Program-made: the position numbers and the translations under genes | Shown: one piece after another, positions 22,501-30,027 of the stretch | Numbering within the stretch: position 1 is the stretch's first letter | Layout: each line of letters opens with the position of its first letter | Assembly (NCBI GenBank): GCA_900299345.1 | Contig: OMJM01000028.1 | Location: 1 to 39,955, forward strand | Direction of reading: 5' to 3' | DNA length: 39,955 nucleotides | From: a bacterium | Lineage (GTDB): Bacteria > Fibrobacterota > Fibrobacteria > UBA11236 | Notes under the pieces: generated by a model | Seen by the model: the letters and a program-made list of their open reading frames with translations, nothing else | Databases searched by the model: none | What the model was told of the DNA's origin: nothing

Positions 22501-24129
22501 ATGACAATCAAACCGCTGTTCATCATATCAGTCTGTCTTCTTTTATCCTGTAAATCCTCACTTGCCAGAAGTTTTTACGTGGATGCCGTTTCCGGAGACG
22601 ACACCCGAACGGGTCTGAGTTCCGCCTTGGCGTGGAAAACCTTGACGAAGGTGAACGCAACCACCTTTCAAGCCGGCGATTCTGTGCTCTTCAAGAGCGG
22701 AACGCAGCACACCGGTTCTTTGATTCCCAAAGGTTCTGGAACCTCCGCGAATCCCATCTTCATGGGCACCTATGGAACCGGAGTTATTCCATTGATTCAG
22801 GCGCAGGGACAAACGCCCGACGCGCTATTGTTGCAAAACGATTCTTACTGGATCATCAATGGGCTGGAATTGACCAACACGGGTGCGACGCGCGCCACCA
22901 CTCGGCGTACAGGCGTGCACCTTCTGTCCAACGGAGGCTCTGTCCTCAGTGGAATCCGTCTGCGCAACCTCTATGTGCACGATGTCAACGGCAGCAATGT
23001 GAAATCCAACACCAATGAGGGACAGGGAATCCTGTTCGAAAGCGCCACAGGTACTTCACGCTTTGACGACCTGATCATCGAAAACTGTCATCTGGTTCGA
23101 ACAGATCGCAACGGCATCTGCCAGTATACCTCCAACAACACTCGCAGTACCCATGTTGTAATCCGGAATAACCTGTTGGAAGATATCGGCGGAGACGGAA
23201 TCAAGGTGTGGGGATCGAACGGAGCCCGCCTTGAATACAACGTGATTCACGGTGGGCGTATGCGAGCTCTGGACAACGCCGCGGGAATCTGGCCGTTTGC
23301 CTCGGACAGCACCGTCATCCAATTCAATGAAGTTTCCGGCATGAAAGGCATCATGGACGGAATGGCCTATGATGCGGATTACCAATGCCGCAATTCTCTG
23401 TTCCAGTACAACTACAGCCACGACAATGAGGGTGGATTCTTGCTGATTTGCGCGCCTGGGAACTCCTACTCCCAAAACACGGTATTCCGCTACAACATCA
23501 GTGTTCACGATGGCATTGATTCCGCCCGTATTTTCCAACTTGGAGGCAAAGCCACCAACACGTGGATTTACAACAATACCGTGTACGTTGCGGCCAGCCA
23601 GCATGTGCCACTCATCTCCGACAACGAATGGAGCAGTGGCAATGCGGATAGCACCTTCTTCTACAATAACATCTTTTATGCAGACGGCAACGTGCGCTAC
23701 GTCTGGAATAAAAGCACACACAACTTTTTCCAAAACAACGTTTTCTACGGAAACCACATCACGCCCCCCGTCGATTCGCGGGGTATCACTGCCAAACCTC
23801 CTTTGATCAATCCCGGCGCCAATGCCAATGGTTTGGCTGCAGCCGGCGCGTATGCTTTCTCTGGAGCCAGCGCAGCATTTGCCACGGGCGTGGTGATAGC
23901 GAACAATGGGGGCAGGGATTATACAGGCAATATTGTTCCAGCAACTTCACCGCCATATGTGGGAGCCATACAATACGGCACGGCTTCCGGAATCCATTTT
24001 TCACTGTCTCGAGAGTTTTTAAACGGCTTCAACGGAAAGACTGAACCACAGATTCGCGATCTTCGCGGCCGCAAACTGGATGAATCCTCTCTTAATGACC
24101 CAATGCTCTTTTTTCGATTGAAAAGATGA
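22501..24129 (+). CDS. Secreted right-handed parallel beta-helix protein
   Basis: A 542-residue exported protein, possibly a lipoprotein (signal segment LFIISVCLLLSCKSS contains a lipobox-like LLSC). The opening RSFYVDAVSGDDTRTGLSS followed by AWKTLTKVNATTFQAGDSVLF is the classic N-terminal cap of polysaccharide-lyase-like beta-helices. Repeated coils of PbH1 type follow, rich in N-x-x-x-x-N-G ladders (LIIENCHLVRTDRNGICQY, LEDIGGDGIKVWGSNGARLEYNVIHGG, FQYNYSHDNEGGFLL). No catalytic triad is certain, so it may be a lyase, epimerase or glycan-binding protein. The last 40 residues carry QIRDLRGRKLDESS. AAGGATGGA precedes the ATG. The next gene starts 13 bp after the stop. Confidence 0.85.
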   Translation: MTIKPLFIISVCLLLSCKSSLARSFYVDAVSGDDTRTGLSSALAWKTLTKVNATTFQAGDSVLFKSGTQHTGSLIPKGSGTSANPIFMGTYGTGVIPLIQAQGQTPDALLLQNDSYWIINGLELTNTGATRATTRRTGVHLLSNGGSVLSGIRLRNLYVHDVNGSNVKSNTNEGQGILFESATGTSRFDDLIIENCHLVRTDRNGICQYTSNNTRSTHVVIRNNLLEDIGGDGIKVWGSNGARLEYNVIHGGRMRALDNAAGIWPFASDSTVIQFNEVSGMKGIMDGMAYDADYQCRNSLFQYNYSHDNEGGFLLICAPGNSYSQNTVFRYNISVHDGIDSARIFQLGGKATNTWIYNNTVYVAASQHVPLISDNEWSSGNADSTFFYNNIFYADGNVRYVWNKSTHNFFQNNVFYGNHITPPVDSRGITAKPPLINPGANANGLAAAGAYAFSGASAAFATGVVIANNGGRDYTGNIVPATSPPYVGAIQYGTASGIHFSLSREFLNGFNGKTEPQIRDLRGRKLDESSLNDPMLFFRLKR

Positions 24130-24142
24130 AAGGAAATCCGGA

Positions 24143-25585
24143 ATGATTTCCAGAATTTTGTTTTTGATTTCGACGCTTGCTTTAATGCCACATGCGAAAG
24201 TCTATTACGTCAGCCCCTCGGGCAATGATGCCGCTGCCGGGACTTTGACAGCACCCTTCAAGACCATTGCACAGGGACAGACCGCGGCGAATCCCGGCGA
24301 CACGGTTTACTTCCGCGGAGGCGTCTATGCTTTTGTGAGTACGACTGCTCAAATCGGAATTGCATTGACCAAAAGCGGAACGCAGGGAAATCCCATTCGT
24401 TACTGGGCTTTTCCGGGTGAATCTCCGGTTTTCGATTTCTACGGCATGACCGCCGCCCAGCGGATCAAGGGTGTGAATCTGACAGCAAGCTGGATTCATC
24501 TCAAAGGTTTTGAGATGAGGGGCGTGCCTCAAACGGCCTCTCTCAAAGCACATGAAGACTGGTGCATTTATGTGGATGGCGGCAGCAACAACATTCTCGA
24601 ACTTTTGAATCTGCATCACAACATGGGACCCGGACTCTTCATCATCAACGGCGGGAAGAACCTGATCCTGAACTGCGATTCGCATGATAATTGGGATGCG
24701 TATTCCTATACCAACGGGTCGCTCGACGCCGGACAGAATGCGGACGGCTTCGGGTTTCACAGCACGAATATCGCAGATTCGGGAACGGTGTTTCGCGGCT
24801 GCCGGGCATGGTGGAACGCCGACGACGGATGGGATTTCATCCAAGCGGCAACGGCCGTGACCGTGGAAAACAGCTGGTCGTGGCTCAATGGTTACAAGGC
24901 TGGTACCACTACGGCATCGGGCAATGGTAATGGATTCAAGGTGGGCGGTTACGGTTTGCCACCCTCCAATGTTCCCGCCAAGGTCCCGCAACATATGGTT
25001 CGTTTCTGTCTGGCTTTCAACAACCGGGCGGCGGGATTTTACCAGAACCATCATCTTGCCCCGGACTTTTTCTACAACAACACCTCTTATAACAACGCCG
25101 CGGCCAATTTCAATCTACTGGGCTACAAGAATGGGGACGCGAGTCTGGGCATCTTGAGAAACAATATCGCCTTCATGGGCGCGGCATTGTCTAACGCCAT
25201 GACTGGAACCGGTGTGGATGCGATGAATAATTCATGGAACCTAACGCCAGCTCCGGTGGCGGGCGATTTCTTGAGCACCGATTCAACAGGTGTCAGCGGC
25301 CCACGTCAGGCCGATGGCTCACTCCCCAACATCGCATTCATGAAATTGAGAGCAGGGAGCGCAATGATTGACAAGGGTGTAAATGTGGGGTATTCCTATA
25401 CCGGCAATTCTCCGGACTTGGGGGCGTTTGAGTATGGCGCAATCACCGGCATTTCACTCAACTCGAGACAAAACCGGGCCGGAGTGCTGGTGTGGCATAG
25501 CCTCGATCTGCGCGGTCGTACTTACAATGGCACAAAATGGAAAACGGGTTTACACGGTACCTCGTTATTGCAAATCCAACACTGA
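24143..25585 (+). CDS. Pectate-lyase-like polysaccharide lyase, family PL9-like
   Basis: A 480-residue secreted protein (signal peptide MISRILFLISTLALMPHA) of the PL9 type, which cleaves polygalacturonate by beta-elimination with calcium. After the cap (KVYYVSPSGNDAAAGTLTAP, PGDTVYFRGGVY) come the PL9 landmarks: NADGFGFHS, CRAWWNADDGWDFI with the D-D-x-x-D calcium ligands, and NGNGFKVGG, whose Lys sits about 35 residues after the last Asp, as the catalytic Lys does in Pel9A (from memory). The residues needed for activity are present. The C-terminus has HSLDLRGRTYNG, the same D-x-x-G-R tail motif as its neighbours. The spacing of 13 bp before and 7 bp after it indicates one operon. Confidence 0.85.
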   Translation: MISRILFLISTLALMPHAKVYYVSPSGNDAAAGTLTAPFKTIAQGQTAANPGDTVYFRGGVYAFVSTTAQIGIALTKSGTQGNPIRYWAFPGESPVFDFYGMTAAQRIKGVNLTASWIHLKGFEMRGVPQTASLKAHEDWCIYVDGGSNNILELLNLHHNMGPGLFIINGGKNLILNCDSHDNWDAYSYTNGSLDAGQNADGFGFHSTNIADSGTVFRGCRAWWNADDGWDFIQAATAVTVENSWSWLNGYKAGTTTASGNGNGFKVGGYGLPPSNVPAKVPQHMVRFCLAFNNRAAGFYQNHHLAPDFFYNNTSYNNAAANFNLLGYKNGDASLGILRNNIAFMGAALSNAMTGTGVDAMNNSWNLTPAPVAGDFLSTDSTGVSGPRQADGSLPNIAFMKLRAGSAMIDKGVNVGYSYTGNSPDLGAFEYGAITGISLNSRQNRAGVLVWHSLDLRGRTYNGTKWKTGLHGTSLLQIQH

Positions 25586-25592
25586 AGACGGA

Positions 25593-26447
25593 ATGAAATT
25601 TTCTCCGTTACACCGTTCCCCCCCCCTCGTTTTCCTCTTTCTTCTTGGCATTTTTTATGGATGCCTCTGGGACAACTCGGATGCCAATAAAACCAAAATC
25701 CCTGGGGGAATGACACTGGTCTCAGCGAAAGGTCACAGCTTTCAAATGGGCGACAGTATTTCCGCACCCTTGCATGAAGTTGTGTTCACTTATGATTTTT
25801 ACATGGACCAAACCGAAGTGACGCAGGCAGATTATCGCTCCTTAATGGACACCAATCCCTCTTATTTCAACCACGATTCGCAGCGCCCCGTGGAACGGGT
25901 CACATGGTATGACGCCATCATTTACTGCAACCGACGAAGTCAGCGTGACGGGCTGGATACGGTTTATCGCTTCTCCGCCTTATCGAGAATGGAGGATGGT
26001 TTCGGGGTGGATAGCATGATCGGGCTTGTGATTGATTACACCAAGAAGGGATACAGGCTTCCCACGGAAGCCGAATGGGAGTATGCCTATCGCGGAGGGA
26101 CACAAAGTGTTTTTTACTGGGGGAACAACCCGGACAGTACCGGAGACTATTCCTGGTATGCCGCCAACTCGAGAGATAGCACACAGCCAGTTGCACAGAA
26201 AAAACCCAACACTTACGGTTTATACGACATGGCCGGCAATGTGTATGAATGGATAGCCGATTGGTACGACGATTACACCTCATCCCCAGAAACCGACCCA
26301 AGGGGAGCGGCTGAAGGAGCGTTGCATGCTCTGCGAGGTGGATGCTGGTTCAACACACCACAAATCTTGCGCGCCGCACATCGCGGCAAGGAACCGGCAA
26401 ATGACCGAAATCTCGATGTAGGATTCCGGTGCGCCCTTACTAAGTGA
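25593..26447 (+). CDS. Lipoprotein with formylglycine-generating-enzyme (SUMF1/FGE-sulfatase) fold
   Basis: A 284-residue lipoprotein (lipobox FYGC at about residue 24) with an FGE-type domain: YDFYMDQTEVTQADYRSLMD, then PVERVTWYDAIIYCNRRS, the hallmark GYRLPTEAEWEYAYRGG, NTYGLYDMAGNVYEWIADWY and the final LRGGCWF...VGFRC. True formylglycine generators need two closely spaced cysteines near the C-terminus. Here only single, separated Cys residues occur (GGCW, GFRC), so it is probably a non-catalytic FGE-fold protein, as found in many FCB gliding or envelope proteins. The start at 25593 has GAAGACGGA in front; the long frame upstream overlaps the lyase gene and is not used. It ends 8 bp inside tsaB on the other strand. 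Confidence 0.8.
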   Translation: MKFSPLHRSPPLVFLFLLGIFYGCLWDNSDANKTKIPGGMTLVSAKGHSFQMGDSISAPLHEVVFTYDFYMDQTEVTQADYRSLMDTNPSYFNHDSQRPVERVTWYDAIIYCNRRSQRDGLDTVYRFSALSRMEDGFGVDSMIGLVIDYTKKGYRLPTEAEWEYAYRGGTQSVFYWGNNPDSTGDYSWYAANSRDSTQPVAQKKPNTYGLYDMAGNVYEWIADWYDDYTSSPETDPRGAAEGALHALRGGCWFNTPQILRAAHRGKEPANDRNLDVGFRCALTK

Positions 26448-27072
26448 TTTTTGTTTCCGCCGCGGAAAGTTGGAGGTAATGAGGGCGCAATGCATCAAAA
26501 TTTGATTCTCTCGCATGTTTAGCCAAACGCGTGGCATTCACCTTTCCCTCAATGATATGAACGTCACTAAATCCGGTGAGTAAGGCTTCCACTTGTGTGA
26601 CGCGAGCCGGTATAATCAAAGTTGTTTCCGGATTCGCCAATCGAAGCAATTCCTCAGTGCCAGCCATAACCCCTGTTTCATGAAGATCTGAAGACGCATA
26701 AAACCTTCCTGCATTGGACGGGATTACCGCAATGTGCCTGTCACCCAGCTTCGATTCGCAGGACAACAACAATGGTGCAAAAGAGTTGAATCCGTACAAG
26801 GGCAGATTGCGGGGCAAGGCGAGACCTTGGGCAAAAGCCATGGCGATGCGGATGCCGGTGAAACTTCCGGGCCCTACTCCCACCGCAATCGAATCCAGTT
26901 CTGAAAAAGCTCCACCCGCCTGCCGTAAAAGCCCTTCGATCCAGTCTCCCACATCGTCGTAGCGAGCGCCCGGGCTCCGCCAATCCGTAGCCAAATCATT
27001 GTCCGCTCCATCCACCACGGCGGCGAAACCGGCAAAGGAAAGGTCGAGGACAAGATTCAATGAACGGTTCAA
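26440..27072 (-). CDS. tsaB: tRNA threonylcarbamoyladenosine biosynthesis protein TsaB
   Basis: TsaB partners TsaD in making N6-threonylcarbamoyladenosine on tRNAs that read ANN codons. The 210-residue product has the ASKHA-type opening NLVLDLSFAG and the family signature IAVGVGPGSFTGIRIAMAFAQGL. Here the usual opening 'ILAIDTS' has become LVLDLS, a small divergence. The C-terminal part (ALRPHYLQLSAAE) matches the TsaB tail, usually 'PxYLR'. Translation appears to start at TTG 27072, which overlaps the ddl stop (TTGA); a second TTG lies four codons on. It is co-transcribed with ddl, the small gene at 28131 and probably galE. Confidence 0.9.
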   Translation of the reverse strand: MNRSLNLVLDLSFAGFAAVVDGADNDLATDWRSPGARYDDVGDWIEGLLRQAGGAFSELDSIAVGVGPGSFTGIRIAMAFAQGLALPRNLPLYGFNSFAPLLLSCESKLGDRHIAVIPSNAGRFYASSDLHETGVMAGTEELLRLANPETTLIIPARVTQVEALLTGFSDVHIIEGKVNATRLAKHARESNFDALRPHYLQLSAAETKIT

Positions 27073-28127
27073 TGCTTGAGACTTTCTTCGATGATGCGCG
27101 TCAGCAGGTCACTGTAATTGATTCCCGCTTTGGCAGCTTGCTGGGGCAGAATGGACATGGGCGTGAAACCCGGAAGATTGTTGGTCTCCAAGGCAAACAA
27201 ACCATCAGTCCCTGAGCCTACCGAAGGGGACCAAATGAAATCGGTGCGACTGTAAACGGAAAGCTGAAGTGCTTCGTGGCTTTTGCGCGCAAGGCGCTGA
27301 ATCTCCGCAATCACTTCTGCAGGGAATTCCGCAGGCGTGATCTCTTCTGTCCGACCAGGTTGATACTTGGCTTCGTAGGAGAAAAAAGCATCCTGCTTGG
27401 GACGAATCTCCGTGGGGGGTAAAGGTTGCGCCAAACCTTCCAGCACGCCGCACGTCGCTTCACGCCCCTTGACAAAAACCTCTGCCAGCAAATGGGGAGC
27501 ATCCTTCCCCAACTCGCGAACCGCTTTACGCAATGATTCTCCGTCTCGCACCACCGCAACACCGATGCTGGAGCCTCCGGTGGGATGTTTCACCACGCAA
27601 GGCAATCCCAATTCTTTCTCAATCTTCGCGGCGCCAGCTTCTCCGTATTCATTCGGTTCCAGTATTACCCATTTTGCGGTGGGAATACTGTGTTGGGTAT
27701 AAAGTTGTTTGGAAGAAATTTTATCCATCGCCAACGCAGATCCAACGCTTCCACTTCCAGTAAAAGGCTGTTTGCGTTGCTCCAGAATTCGCTGGAGGCT
27801 ACCGTCTTCTCCACCCACGCCGTGCAGACCAATGAAAAAAATGTCAGCTTGGGGAAACGCTGAAAACCCCGGAAACTGTATTCGATGCCAATCGGCGGGG
27901 GGATTATTCAATAAAGATTTCGCTTGATCCGGTTGTAGTGGCGGATGAATATCCGCTCCGGCAGACGGCCACATCCATTCATTTCCCGACGAGATCAACA
28001 CGGGAAAGCCCTCGTAGCGCGAAGGATCGAGATTGGACAAAATGCCACATCCCGACACAAGGGACACGGGATGTTCGGGTGAAATGCCGCCCATGAGAAC
28101 GGCTACACGCAGACGAGCGGAACTCAA
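27069..28127 (-). CDS. ddl: D-alanine--D-alanine ligase
   Basis: Ddl joins two D-alanines with ATP to form the dipeptide that ends the peptidoglycan stem. The 352-residue protein has the N-terminal RVAVLMGGISPEHPVSL (the usual EHEVSL reads EHPVSL), GLHGVGGEDGSLQ, the ATP-grasp segment PCVVKHPTGGSSIGV, and the metal-binding part YSRTDFIW...ALETNNLPGFTPMS, where the common E-x-N-T-LPG reads ETNNLPG. These are conservative changes, so activity is likely. The start is TTG at 28127, with GAGGTG upstream; an ATG at 28094 would remove the first strand and is unlikely. It overlaps tsaB and starts 3 bp after the small upstream gene. Confidence 0.92.
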   Translation of the reverse strand: MSSARLRVAVLMGGISPEHPVSLVSGCGILSNLDPSRYEGFPVLISSGNEWMWPSAGADIHPPLQPDQAKSLLNNPPADWHRIQFPGFSAFPQADIFFIGLHGVGGEDGSLQRILEQRKQPFTGSGSVGSALAMDKISSKQLYTQHSIPTAKWVILEPNEYGEAGAAKIEKELGLPCVVKHPTGGSSIGVAVVRDGESLRKAVRELGKDAPHLLAEVFVKGREATCGVLEGLAQPLPPTEIRPKQDAFFSYEAKYQPGRTEEITPAEFPAEVIAEIQRLARKSHEALQLSVYSRTDFIWSPSVGSGTDGLFALETNNLPGFTPMSILPQQAAKAGINYSDLLTRIIEESLKH

Positions 28128-28130
28128 GGT

Positions 28131-28337
28131 TCACACCTCGACGATGCTGCCGAGCGGCTCTTCGGAATTATTGAAATCCTCTAGAAAATAGGCGTACCCT
28201 TCGGCATCCTGTGTGTAATTCGGGCCCACGTGATGCTGGAAAAAATACCGTAGGGCGGAATCCCTGGAATCCATCTCCACCAGTTTGTGAATCAGGGACG
28301 GTTTGGCGGTGACGAACGCAATGGAATAACGGGGCAT
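28131..28337 (-). CDS. Small protein of unknown function in the ddl operon
   Basis: A 68-residue protein without signal peptide or membrane segment. It has a mixed alpha/beta look: a basic start MPRYSIAFVTAKPSL, a helix HKLVEMDSRDSALRYFFQHHV and an acidic tail with YAYFLEDFNNSEEPLG. I recognise no family. Its reality is supported by tight packing (3 bp before ddl, 18 bp after galE) and by a frame that fits the gap exactly. The amphipathic helix and acidic tail could mediate protein contacts. Confidence 0.65.
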   Translation of the reverse strand: MPRYSIAFVTAKPSLIHKLVEMDSRDSALRYFFQHHVGPNYTQDAEGYAYFLEDFNNSEEPLGSIVEV

Positions 28338-28355
28338 GATGCGTAAAAGATAACC

Positions 28356-29351
28356 CTAGCCGGGCTGCTTGCGACTGGAAGCGTTGGCTTGATACGCCTT
28401 CCAGGTTGTCTTCAACAAAGTTTCACCATCACTGTAACGCGCCTTCCATCCCAATGTTTCCAACGCCTTGTCGGAGGACGCGAGGACTGAAACAGCATCT
28501 CCAACGCGACGGGCAACGATTTCAAAAGGAATACCTCGGCCCGTGACCTGCATGGCAAGACGTACCATCTCCATGACGGTGATACCCGAACCGGTGCCGA
28601 GATTCACCGTCAAATTTCCGCCCTTGGTATGGAGGTAATCCAGCGCCTTTACGTGCGCATCCGCAAGATCAGAGACATGGATGTAATCGCGAATACAGGT
28701 ACCGTCACGTGTGGGATAATCGTCTCCGAAAATCTGCAGTTTCTTCCGCCAGCCCATAGCGGTTTCCATGACGACAGGCAAAAGGTTCGCTGGATTCTGT
28801 TCCAACCCCTGCAACTCCCCGTCCGGGTCATACCCTGCGGCATTGAAATAACGCAGGCAGACATGTTTCAATCCCTTGAGTCGTCCGTACCACTCGATAA
28901 AACCTTCAATGGCCAGCTTGGTATGTCCATAATAATTCTCAGGCTTGGTCGAATGTTTCTCGTCCAAGGGCAGATATTGCGGCTCGCCGTAAACGGCGGC
29001 CGTGGATGAGAACACAAAATTGGGAATACCCGCTTCCAATACACTCTCCAACAGATTCAAGCTACCGACGATGTTGGCGCGACTGTATCGCTCAGGAACC
29101 TCCATGCTCTCACCCGCCGCCTTCAAAGCGGCAAGGTGGACCACGCCGTCAAAGCGGAATTCCCTGGCGGCGGCTCTGAGCACCGGAAGATCGAGGATAT
29201 CCCCTTCTCGAAAAGGGATTCCGGGAAGAACATTGGAACGCAGGCCGGTGGACAAATTGTCGAAGACCACCGGCTCATGGCCGGCTTTGATCAGCGCCTT
29301 GCAGACGTGCGATCCAATGTACCCCGCGCCGCCAACGACCCAAACCTTCAC
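28356..29351 (-). CDS. galE: UDP-glucose 4-epimerase
   Basis: GalE interconverts UDP-glucose and UDP-galactose, feeding envelope polysaccharides and galactose use. The 331-residue protein has the NAD-binding motif GGAGYIGSH (7-15), the conserved FDNLSTG, VVHLAALKAAGESMEVP, SSTAAVYGEP, the catalytic Tyr/Lys pair in ENYYGHTK (Tyr141, Lys145) and the family segment RYFNAAGYDPDGELQG. Length and motifs are normal. The start is GTG at 29351 with a strong AAGGAGG site 4 nt upstream. It is first in a run of minus-strand genes that includes ddl and tsaB, so it may be co-transcribed with cell-wall functions. Confidence 0.95.
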   Translation of the reverse strand: MKVWVVGGAGYIGSHVCKALIKAGHEPVVFDNLSTGLRSNVLPGIPFREGDILDLPVLRAAAREFRFDGVVHLAALKAAGESMEVPERYSRANIVGSLNLLESVLEAGIPNFVFSSTAAVYGEPQYLPLDEKHSTKPENYYGHTKLAIEGFIEWYGRLKGLKHVCLRYFNAAGYDPDGELQGLEQNPANLLPVVMETAMGWRKKLQIFGDDYPTRDGTCIRDYIHVSDLADAHVKALDYLHTKGGNLTVNLGTGSGITVMEMVRLAMQVTGRGIPFEIVARRVGDAVSVLASSDKALETLGWKARYSDGETLLKTTWKAYQANASSRKQPG

Positions 29352-29458
29352 GCAACCTCCTTGAAGCGGGGGAAGATACCAATTCTGCCGTCCAATCCTC
29401 CCTTGTCCCGAAGCATGTTCTCCTTGTATCTTATCCCTGACTTTTACGCAGAGGTTTT

Positions 29459-30019
29459 ATGCGCACAGGCAATCTTCTTCTCGTCGGCTTTTTGGGAACG
29501 GCTTCGCTCTTGATCGCCCAACCGTCTCCCGTGCAGGGTCCGCAGGCACCCGAGCCTCCTCCGACTTACGAGATGGACAAGAATGGGGAAAGGGAACACA
29601 TCGATTTCTCCTTGAAGGTCAAACCGATTTCCGATCCGAACATGCAGTTCACCAAGTTCAGCGGCAAGAAGTCCTTGATCTTTTACTTCTCAGCCAAATG
29701 CCCGCACTGCCAGCATGCCTTCCCCTTCATCCAGAAAGTTTCGGATTCACTGACGGCCAAAGGGTTCGCCTCCGTGGCCATCGCCATCAAGTTCAACACG
29801 GATGAGGACATCCATGACTTCGTCCGTGATTTCAAGGCCCGCATGCCGATTTTCCAGGACGACGATCGCAGCTTCGGAGAAAACTACGGCACCGGTTACG
29901 TACCTGTGATTTACCTCGTGAATGAAAAAGGCGAGTTCATCCGTTACAAGAACTTCGACGAAAACGAAACGCCGAAGATGATCATGAAAGAAGCCCGGAC
30001 ACTCATCGCCAAGAAGTAA
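29459..30019 (+). CDS. Exported thioredoxin-like (TlpA-type) protein
   Basis: A 186-residue periplasmic thioredoxin-fold protein. The signal peptide MRTGNLLLVGFLGTASLLIA is followed by a Pro-rich linker and the thioredoxin domain. The active site is SAKCPHCQHA (Cys81, Cys84; C-P-H-C as in DsbA rather than the C-G-P-C of thioredoxin), and the cis-proline lies in GYVPVIYLV. The C-P-H-C pair implies an oxidising or TlpA/ResA-like role in disulfide handling of exported proteins. It uses GAGG at a 6-nt spacing. A strong terminator lies 51-82 bp past the stop, inside the next open frame. Confidence 0.88.
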   Translation: MRTGNLLLVGFLGTASLLIAQPSPVQGPQAPEPPPTYEMDKNGEREHIDFSLKVKPISDPNMQFTKFSGKKSLIFYFSAKCPHCQHAFPFIQKVSDSLTAKGFASVAIAIKFNTDEDIHDFVRDFKARMPIFQDDDRSFGENYGTGYVPVIYLVNEKGEFIRYKNFDENETPKMIMKEARTLIAKK

Positions 30020-30027
30020 TCCTGTCC

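Noticed and set aside
25383-25592. N-terminal extension of the FGE-fold lipoprotein into the PL9-like gene
   Set aside because: It would overlap the lyase by 200 bp, and the lipoprotein signal starts exactly at 25593 with a ribosome site.
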